Shown here: positions 56,933 to 64,000 of the stretch, one piece after another
Numbering within the stretch: the first letter of the stretch is position 1
Layout: every line of letters begins with the position of its first letter
Notes under the pieces: model-generated
Database searches by the model: none
Told to the model about the DNA's origin: nothing
The model's input: only the letters and a program-made list of their open reading frames with translations
Translations under genes and position numbers: made by a program
Source of the DNA: Saussurea involucrata
Taxonomy: Eukaryota > Streptophyta > Magnoliopsida > Asterales > Asteraceae
DNA: 64,000 nt
NCBI GenBank assembly: GCA_033807775.1
Contig: CM066314.1
Location: forward strand, 151,765,429 to 151,829,428
Direction: 5' to 3'

Positions 56933-59000
56933 GATTGAAGCCATTAAAGATTGGGAAATGCCAAGAACCCCATCGGAGGTGAGGAGTTTTCTCGGTTTAG
57001 CAGGTTATTATCGGATAGCTTCGCCGCTGACCTCGTTGACGAGGAAGAACGCCAAATTCGTGTGGGCTGAAGCACAAGAATCAGCGTTTGAGAGGCTGAA
57101 AGAAAGCTTAAGCAGTGCTCCGATCTTGGCGTTGCCTAGCGGATCAGAGGGTTTTGTGATATACAATGACGCTTCTAAGTTTGGGCTGGGGTGGGTGCTG
57201 ATGCAGAACGGAAAAGTAATTGCCTACCCCTCTCGACAGTTGAAGGATCATGAAAAGAACTACCCCACTCATGACATGGAGTTAGCGGCGGTAGTGTTCG
57301 CGCTGAAAATCTGGCGGCATTACTTATATGGAGTAAGGTGTCAAATTTACACCGATCACAAAAGCCTGAAGCACCTGTTTGATCAGAAGGAGTTAAATAT
57401 GAGACATAGGAGATGGATGGAACTGTTGAACGACTATGACTGTGAGATCTTGTATCACCCAGGTAAAGCGAATGTGGTGGCTGACGCGCTGAGTCGGAAG
57501 GATCGGGGAGATCAGACAAAGGTTGTAGCTTTCAGAGTCGAGGCAACCTCGAATCTTCTTGAAAAAGTTAAGAAATTTCAAGAGGAAGCGTTGTTAGAAG
57601 ATAACGTAAAGAGCGAAAGAGTAGTTGGAGTGGCCTCGTTATTCGAAGTCAACGGTGGTGGTCTGAAGTGCATAAAAGGCCGAGTGTGGGTTCCTAAACT
57701 GGGTAGTCTGAGAGAAAGCCTCTTAGAAGAAGCGCACCAGTCGCGGTATTCCATACACCCGGGAACGAATAAGATGTACCGAGACTTGAGACAGTCTTAC
57801 TGGTGGCCGGGGATGAAGAAGGATATCGCCCATTTTGTGGAGCGGTGTGTGACATGTTTAAAGGTTAAAGCAGAACACCAGCGACCTTATGGGAAACTCC
57901 AGTCTTCAGTTATACCAGTGTGGAAGTGGGATAACATCACTATGGATTTCATCACAAAGTTACCGAGGACTCCGAAAGGTAATGATGCAATTTGGGTGAT
58001 TGTGGATATTCTTACCAAATCCGCGCATTTCTTACTTATTAAGGAGTCGGACTCTTTGGAGAAGTTAGCCCGATTGTACATTGGTGAGATAGTGTCTAGG
58101 CACGGGGTGCCGCGATCTATAGTGTCCGACCGCGATAGTCGGTTCACGTCGGCATTTTGGAGAAGTTTACAACGAGAGTTGGGCTCGCAATTGAAGTTGA
58201 GCACGGCCTATCATCCTCAGACGGATGGTCAGAGTGAGAGAACGATTCAGACGTTAGAAGATATGCTCCGGGCGTGCGCTATCGACTTCAAGGGGTCGTG
58301 GGAAATGCATTTGCCGTTAATAGAATTCTCCTATAACAATAGTTACCATGCTAGCATCCAAGCGGCGCCATTTGAAGCCCTGTATGGACGAAAGTGTCGT
58401 ACGCCGCTGTGTTGGAATGAGGTAGGAGAAAAGCAGTTGGCCGGACCGGGAATTGTACAACTAACGGCGGATAAGATTGAAGTGATCCGTGGAAGGATGA
58501 GAATCGCGCAAGATCGACAGAAGAAGTATGCGGATAGACAAAGGAAACCGATTGAATTCCAAGTGGGTGACAAAGTAATGCTCAAAGTGTCACCTTAGAA
58601 AGGTGTGGTTCATTTTGGAAGGAAAGGAAAGTTGAGGCCAAGATATGTTGGGCCTTTCGTTATCATTGAAAGGGTTGGCGCGGTGGCCTACAAGCTGGAA
58701 TTGCCGGAAGAGTTAAGTAGGATTCACCCGACGTTTCATGTGTCAAACCTGAAGAAGTGTTTGGCCGAAACTGATGTGGCCATTTCGTTAGAGGATGTAA
58801 GTATTGACGAGAAACTGATGTTCGAGGAAGAGCCAATCGAGATCGTAGACAGTAAAGTACGAAAGACGAGGAACAAGGAAGTTCGTTTGGTGAAAGTTCA
58901 GTGGAAGTATCACAAAGGACGAGAAGCAACGTGGGAAGTGGAGTCTGAGATGAAGTTCAGATATCCTTACCTGTTTGAAAATGGAATTCTGGGGACGTAA
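56898..59000 (+). pseudogene. Gypsy RNase H, integrase and chromodomain-like end
   Basis: RNase H: IYNDASKFGLGWVL, DMELAAVVFALKIWRHYLYG and TDHKSLKHLF. Just before it GYYR joins directly to IASPLTSL, about eight residues shorter than usual. Integrase: HHCC finger (HPGTNKMYRDL, CVTCLKVKAEHQ), core Asp in MDFITKLP, Asp in VSDRDSRFTSAFW, Glu in SERTIQTLEDML. A TAG at 58596-58598 replaces the Trp before KGVVHFGRKGKLRPRYVGPF. The last frame (58605-59000) ends in a chromodomain-like fold (RLVKVQWKYHKGREATWEVE), which in chromoviruses guides insertion to chromatin. Confidence 0.9.
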
Positions 59001-59020
59001 TTCTTTTGAGTGGGGAGTGT

Positions 59021-60491
59021 TGTAACGACCCAGACCATTTTTGAAAGGGTTTATGTTTTATGTTAAGATTTGAGGATAAGTGGAAGTTGAGGGGTTGGTT
59101 GGTAATTATGAGATGGGGTATAAAAGGGCACAAAACCCTAGGCAACATTCTAATTTTCCTGATTGTGTATGTGTTTGACGGCTGAATTCTTGAAGAAGAA
59201 GAGAAAAGGGGTCTTGGTGGGGGGTTTGTGCAATTGGAGAAGAGATTCATCAAGCCTTGAAATCAGAAGAAGGATTAGGAGTGGATTTCGTTTCTTGCAA
59301 TTAATCTAACAGGTAATCCTTAATCCATAACTCCATTTAAGTTTGTTTGATGATTGTTGGGTTTTGAGGGTTTCTCTTGTTTTAAGTCTTTTGAGACCAT
59401 ATAGGAAGATTTAGGCATCTTTTATTGTGTTTTGTTGTTAAAACTTATGGGAATTTGAGTACAGAACTTTTAGTGATAATTTATTGGTTTATCTTGAGGA
59501 TTAAGAGGCATGTAATAGGATTTTCAGCCCCAATTATCGACCAGCGCTGTATCCGGAAAACAACACAGGATGAAGGTTACCGGGTGAGTGTCCGATAAAC
59601 TTTTCGGTAGTGTCCAGACGTATTAGTTCCCGGATAGTTTCCCGGAAAAGTGGGTTGTCCGGAAAAGTTGGTTGTCCGGAAAAGTTGGTTGTGTTCGGAA
59701 AAGTGTGTATCCGGTGAGAAGTACCCGGACATTTGTCTAGTCCGCTTATACATTTTTATCCCTTGTTCAGGTAGACAGTTTGGAAGTAAGGGGCAGAGTA
59801 GGGAAAAACAAGTAACGTACCAGGTGAGTTTTCTAACTAAAATGTGTGGCTTTTAAATGCGTTTTCTAAAGCAAGACATGATGAGTAATGCCATGTTTAT
59901 TTTATAAATGTTTTATCTGCATGAAAGTTGTTTAAAGTTTTATATGTGGGATGTATGCATACATTGGTTTTGATGTAAATTGGCTAAGTCGGGGGGTGTG
60001 TTCCGCCAGCTCGTGCCGGGGGGTGTGTCCCGTTTATGCCAAGGGAGGTGTGACCCTGTAAGGCAGCATGAGACTGACTCCTTGTCACCTTAGGGTGACT
60101 TCAGGGTGCCAATTTACGAGGGGCGGACCTTTATCCGTGAACGATTTTATATGGACAGATTCATGAAATTTATATTCTGGAAATGGTAAATTGTTTTAAA
60201 TGCTTTGATAACTGTTAAGAGGGACTCACTAGACCTCATGGTCTAACCCTCACATTTTCAAATTAAAACCTTTTCAGGGAAGCAGGTAATGAAAGGCTCG
60301 GGCAAGTGAGCAGGGCGTTAGCAAGGAGGCCTGATAGTATAGTGACACTATAGTTCGGTTTAGTTTATTTCTCAGTTGTGTAGGATGTTCCGCCAACCAA
60401 ATTTTGGATGTTATGTAAGAAATTTTGAAACCCGATTTTGGGATGTTCTATTTATATGAATTGCATGTTTAAAAAATGTTGGGTTGTTATA
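59021..60491 (+). repeat. 3' LTR of the gypsy element
   Basis: 1471 bp, TGTAACGACCC to TTGTTATA. Carries the 127-bp block (59412-59538) missing from the 5' LTR and only three minisatellite units (59645-59700). Confidence 0.93.
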
Positions 60492-60989
60492 TAGACCAGT
60501 GACTAACTCTTTTGAAGAAAGAGTGTTCGGTGTCTTGAAATTCAGATGAGAGAGCCTCTTATGCCATAGCCAGTTGACATCAGATGAGGCTTTTGAGAAG
60601 AAAAATGAGTTCTCAGTGGTTGTTGAGTCCATGTTTATTACATACACATTTTCCAAACGATAACCGCTGAGAGCTATCTTCTCCTTTTTGTCAGTGACAA
60701 AGCAGGATTCCTTGGTAAAGATTACCTTGTTATCCTTGTCGCAAAGCTGACTGATGCTGAAAAGATTATGCTTCAGCCCTTCAACATATGCGAGTCTTCT
60801 GAATGTTGTTGTACCATTAGAGAGTACACCAAACCCTCGGGTATGTCCTTTTCCATTTCCTCCAAAAGTCACAGAGGGACCCTTCTCTTCCTTGTATTCA
60901 GCGAGCATGCTTTTCTTTCCAGTCATGTGTCTTGAGCATCCGCTATCGAGATACCAGATACCCTTCTTAACCTGCATCACAAAGGAAGA
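60492..60989 (-). pseudogene. Sirevirus protease end and gag-pre-integrase (HH half of finger)
   Basis: WYLDSGCSRHMTGKK holds the copia protease DSG. It is followed by VTFGGNGKGHTRGFG, KHNLFSISQLCD and the HH half of the integrase zinc finger WLWHKRLSHLNF. The gypsy element cuts it after KELVTGL; the matching half begins at 52456. Open throughout. Confidence 0.88.
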
Positions 60990-62162
60990 TTAGTTTTTCT
61001 TGGGTACCCACTTAACCATGTGTACACGTTTGTCAGTGGAAGTAGTTGAAATGGAAGGTTCAGCAATCTTCGCAGCATTTGAAGATTCAGCTTTGTCAGA
61101 CTTCACTTTGGTTAATTTCTTAGCCTCAGTGGTCTTCTTTGCCTTAGGGGCAATCTTCACCTTAGCTATCTTTTCAGCTTTGGTGGCTGTGGGGCACTTA
61201 CTAGCAATATGATCAGTGAGTCCACAGTGATAACATTTCCTATAACTAAAAGTAGTTCTAGGACCATTTGAATGTTGAGCTTTAGATTTTGAATTAGAAG
61301 TACCAGTACCAAGTAAGCTGATGGCTTTTGAAATGGGAGGAACATTCAGTTCTTCAGATTTCTTACCAGAGACATCCACTCTGATTCTAGGAGTAGATCG
61401 CTGAATAGATCCACGCTGAGTAGATCCAGAGATCTGATTCCTTGATCCAGAGGAATGAATCACTAAAGCTTTAGAAGCATTCAGCTTAGATACTAAGGTA
61501 CCCTTCTGAGGATTTTGGTTAAAAGCAATTCCTTTACCTTTATCCTTAAAGACAGAGGTAGGTTTTGCATAATCCATTTTCTCTTTACCTTTTGAAGAGG
61601 TAGAAATTTCCTCAGGGATAGGCGGTCTGGACGAGGAACACTGAGAGGATGAAGTATCAGCGACTGAGGATACGAAAGTTCCAAACAAGAGCATGGAACG
61701 ATCAGTGGTTGGTTCTAGATTATCAGCTTTGTAACCAAGACCACGTTTATCACTCAGGGGAATCCGAGACTTAATTATCTCAGTGATCTTTGTTGAAGAA
61801 TTACACCATCCTTCAACAGTATCTTTTTCAGCTCTTAAAGCAGAGATAGCTTCTTCTCGCTCGATTTTGACTAGCTGATTTAAATGCACTTGATCTTTAA
61901 AATCTTCTTCAATTTTAGAAAGCTTTTCTATTTGAAGGTGACAGTTTTTGAGCTGTTCAGCGAGATCAAGGTTTTGATTTTCAACTACAGTTTTGCCATT
62001 CATGGCTTCATATAAACTTCTAGTCAAGAGATCGATTTTACGAAGACTATCACCTTCATCAATATTTGCAATATTTGTAAAGAAGGAAGGTGATACCTGA
62101 ATAGCAGACGTTGAAGTAGAGGGAATGTCTGAGCTTTCTTCCTCGTCTTCAATCTTGGCCAT
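60990..62162 (-). pseudogene. Sirevirus gag, C-terminal part
   Basis: In frame with the 62178-63398 frame, separated by one TAA (62178-62180) and five codons. A helical Glu/Lys-rich region (residues 40-120) is followed by Ser-rich linker, a CCHC knuckle CYHCGLTDHIASKC, and a Lys/Ala-rich tail. It ends in a TAA (60990-60992) in the same frame as the protease. This second stop lies at the gag-pol boundary, where Sireviruses such as SIRE1 are known to use a stop codon read-through; whether this one is natural is unclear. Confidence 0.82.
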
Positions 62163-62177
62163 AAGACATAGATTGGC

Positions 62178-63398
62178 TTAATCATCTTCAGAGTCAGATG
62201 ATGATTCTTCTTCATCAGAGGCAGCCCAATCATAAGCCATCAGGCCGTTGCCTTTCTTCTTAAAGCTTTTCAGCTTCGCATACTTTTCTTTCAGCTTAGC
62301 GTATTTGTCATCTTTATTCCTGGGAATAAAGGATTTATTGGGAAACGCTGAGTTTCTCGAAACTTTCTTAGACCTGCACTCGTTAGCGAAATGTCCTAGC
62401 TTTTCGCAGTCAAAACAAGTAGCAGTAGCCTTATCAACAGGAGCTGATGATCTTGGCTTATTAGTAATAGAAAGGGGTTTGTTCTTTCTGAACATTTTCT
62501 TTTTGGAGAATCTCCTGAACTTTTTAGTGAGGAGAGCCAAAGATTCATCATCATCTGTAGAGTCAGATTCTGATGACCTTTCAGAGTTACTTTCTAACTC
62601 AGTGATAGTGACCAAGGGTCGCTGAGTAGAAGGTTCCTCTGAGATTAAAGCAACAGGGGTGCTTTTGGAATCTTTTACAAGATTCTTCTTAAGATGACTC
62701 GATTGCTCATGATTCAGCATCTTGCCATATAAGGTAGCAAGGGTCATTGATCTTAGATCCTTTGACAGCTTGAGACACATAGAATAACTGTCCCATCTTT
62801 CAGGTAAACATTCTAAAAACTTTGTCAGCACTTCAAAGTTAGAATATTCCTTACCAACACTTTTTAGATCTATTATTAAACAGTTAAAAGGTTGGTGAAC
62901 TTCAGAGAGAGTTTCATTCTTACCACAGATGAAACTTTTGTACTGTCTTACCAGGTTGATCTTTCGAGAGTCCTGGACTTCAGAAGTACCTTCATACTGA
63001 ACACATATTGTGTCCCACATAGATTTTGAGGTTTTCAGGTTCATGACAGAATGGTAGACTTCGTCAGGAAGAGCCATGGATAGTATGGATCTGGCTTTTG
63101 TGTCGATAGCCACTTTCTTCTTATCTTCGTCAGTCCACATATGAACTTCCTTGGGTATCAGCCTTTCTGGAATAGCATGTCTATTCTCAGCGGCTGGTAC
63201 TGCAGCATCAATTCTGACAGGAATATATGGGTCGTTTTCAAGATAGTAAGGCATAGTAGGGTCTACACCTTCTAAGAAGAGAATCATCCTATTTTTCCAT
63301 AGATTAAAATTATCTCTGGAGAATCTAGGGGGTTTAGCAAGAGAACCATTGTCGATATAGTTTGTGTTTGTGTTGGTGGCCATTTTCAGAAATAGCAA
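62178..63398 (-). CDS. Sirevirus gag, N-terminal part
   Basis: 406-aa frame starting at Met 63398 or, six codons on, at MATNTNTNYIDNGSLAKPPR; the second start fits better. The copia gag fold (UBN2-like) shows NFNLWKNRMILFLEG, PDEVYHSVMNLKTSKSMWD, FNCLIIDLKSVGKEYSNFEV and FLECLPERWDSYSMCL, followed by a CCHC knuckle CFDCEKLGHFANEC near residue 335. The C-terminus is Ser/Asp/Glu-rich. The structural protein forms the particle that packages element RNA. Confidence 0.87.
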   Translation of the reverse strand: MLFLKMATNTNTNYIDNGSLAKPPRFSRDNFNLWKNRMILFLEGVDPTMPYYLENDPYIPVRIDAAVPAAENRHAIPERLIPKEVHMWTDEDKKKVAIDTKARSILSMALPDEVYHSVMNLKTSKSMWDTICVQYEGTSEVQDSRKINLVRQYKSFICGKNETLSEVHQPFNCLIIDLKSVGKEYSNFEVLTKFLECLPERWDSYSMCLKLSKDLRSMTLATLYGKMLNHEQSSHLKKNLVKDSKSTPVALISEEPSTQRPLVTITELESNSERSSESDSTDDDESLALLTKKFRRFSKKKMFRKNKPLSITNKPRSSAPVDKATATCFDCEKLGHFANECRSKKVSRNSAFPNKSFIPRNKDDKYAKLKEKYAKLKSFKKKGNGLMAYDWAASDEEESSSDSEDD

Positions 63399-63451
63399 GG
63401 AAGAGAAATCTTAGTATAGATTAGATCTTGTTTATTAGATTAAACAAATCC

Positions 63452-63465
63452 GCTCTGATACCACT
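63452..63465 (-). promoter_or_regulatory. Primer-binding site (tRNA-Met) of the Sirevirus
   Basis: Complement reads AGTGGTATCAGAGC next to the right LTR. Confidence 0.9.
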
Positions 63466-64000
63466 TGTTGGCCCCGAAGGGCTATACAAGTTTGTAGAAG
63501 GGGGGTTGAATACAAACACTAAAATTTTACTTTTCTAAATTGTTTATTGATAAATCATTAACAATTTACAGCTTGTTGCGGAAACAAGATTAAGGATAAA
63601 CCTAAATCTAAACAAGTTGGAACACTAAGTTTCTTGCACTAAGAAAGAGAAGGAAATTACTAATAATAACCTATCTCAAGATAAGAAGGATGAACTTGTC
63701 CAGAGTTAGCAAGTTACTTCAAAATGAAGTGAGTTCTTCTTCTTATATACTGCATGCATTTAATGCATGGCAGTTTACACTTTACACGTGGCAGCAGCTC
63801 ATTGGTTGTACGTCATTGACCTTTGTTGACAACCTTAGTAGCCGCATGTTTGAACAGTGTAGTATCAGAGTGGTTGTACGATTTCACACAATAAGGAGGT
63901 TCTTTTTCTGACATATCGTACGGAGACGTGCAAGGGTGGTTAAGACAAAAGTACTTTGTACGGAGGACTTCATGATCATCTTTTCGTTGATTCAGCGGTT
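63466..64000 (-). repeat. Right LTR of the Sirevirus (cut by window end)
   Basis: Matches the first 535 bp of 41223-42197 with scattered substitutions and a shorter G-run. The remaining part, about 430 bp, is outside. Confidence 0.92.

Larger units (their letters stand above)
52457..60491 (+). mobile_element. Complete but mutated Ty3/gypsy element, chromovirus-like
   Basis: LTRs 52457-53886 and 59021-60491, primer site, gag, pol with a chromodomain-like end, polypurine tract GAGTGGGGAGTGT (59008-59020), and the duplication TAGAC (52452-52456, 60492-60496). Inserted antisense to the Sirevirus pol. The two frameshifts, two nonsense codons and one short in-frame gap make it non-autonomous. Confidence 0.95.
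41223..64000 (-). mobile_element. Sirevirus-type Ty1/copia retrotransposon with env-like gene
   Basis: LTRs at 41223-42197 and from 63466 past the window end. Reading leftward from the right LTR: primer site (63452-63465), gag, protease, integrase, RT, RNase H, a promoter-like block, a long third gene, and a polypurine tract (complement ATCTCCCCCT, 42198-42207). A copia order with a large post-pol gene is the mark of Sireviruses. A gypsy element and a solo LTR are inserted in pol. Most stops in pol are single-base changes. Its own target duplication cannot be checked because the right flank is outside the window. Confidence 0.9.

Overview
The window is nuclear DNA of a flowering plant. Evidence: GT-AG introns, plant-type LTR retrotransposons primed by initiator tRNA-Met (TGGTATCAGAGC sites), a FAR1-type Mutator-like transposase, tRNA-derived SINEs, many MITEs, a plastid ycf2 fragment, and broken copies of plant genes (cytochrome P450 reductase, inositol/L-galactose-phosphate phosphatase, an LRR receptor kinase). 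The repeat style fits a large-genome eudicot, perhaps Asteraceae, but that is a weak inference. I find no intact single-copy host gene. Almost everything is transposable element, much of it nested.

Left part (1-18.3 kb). Simple repeats and a dispersed repeat precede a chimera of two host gene fragments on the same strand, a P450 reductase piece (1496-2430) joined to an inositol-monophosphatase-like piece (2456-2902). Subterminal repeats of a CACTA-like element follow; they are split by a decayed Ty1/copia element (4047-9170, minus strand, target duplication CTTAT). Then come a plastid ycf2 fragment, a SINE, a non-autonomous hAT element (11461-12805, 8-bp duplication GTTTCCAT) holding two foldback units, a Sirevirus-like LTR remnant, an LRR receptor-kinase fragment, and a cluster of MITEs, three of them with TAA duplications.

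Centre (18.37-40.91 kb). One 22.5-kb Mutator-like element lies between (TA)n tracts. It carries a plus-strand FAR1-type transposase (six coding segments, computed 783 aa) and a convergent minus-strand Ulp1-like cysteine-protease gene whose catalytic His and Cys are replaced. An 8.2-kb LTR element with no coding capacity (20066-28275, duplication TAAAC) splits the transposase. A rearranged Ty3/gypsy derivative (33211-36740) splits the Ulp1-like gene.

Right part (41.22 kb to the window end). A Sirevirus-type Ty1/copia element on the minus strand has a full gag-pol and a large env-like third gene with its own promoter-like block and apparent introns. A solo LTR (47724-49819, duplication TGATT) breaks its RNase H. 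A complete but mutated chromovirus-like Ty3/gypsy element (52457-60491, duplication TAGAC) breaks its integrase. The right LTR of the Sirevirus runs off the window.

The best candidate for something little described is the central element: a giant (TA)n-associated FAR1-type MULE with a Ulp1-like partner gene, next to small foldback elements in (TA)n tracts whose ends resemble it. Second is the promoter- and intron-bearing env-like gene of the Sirevirus.
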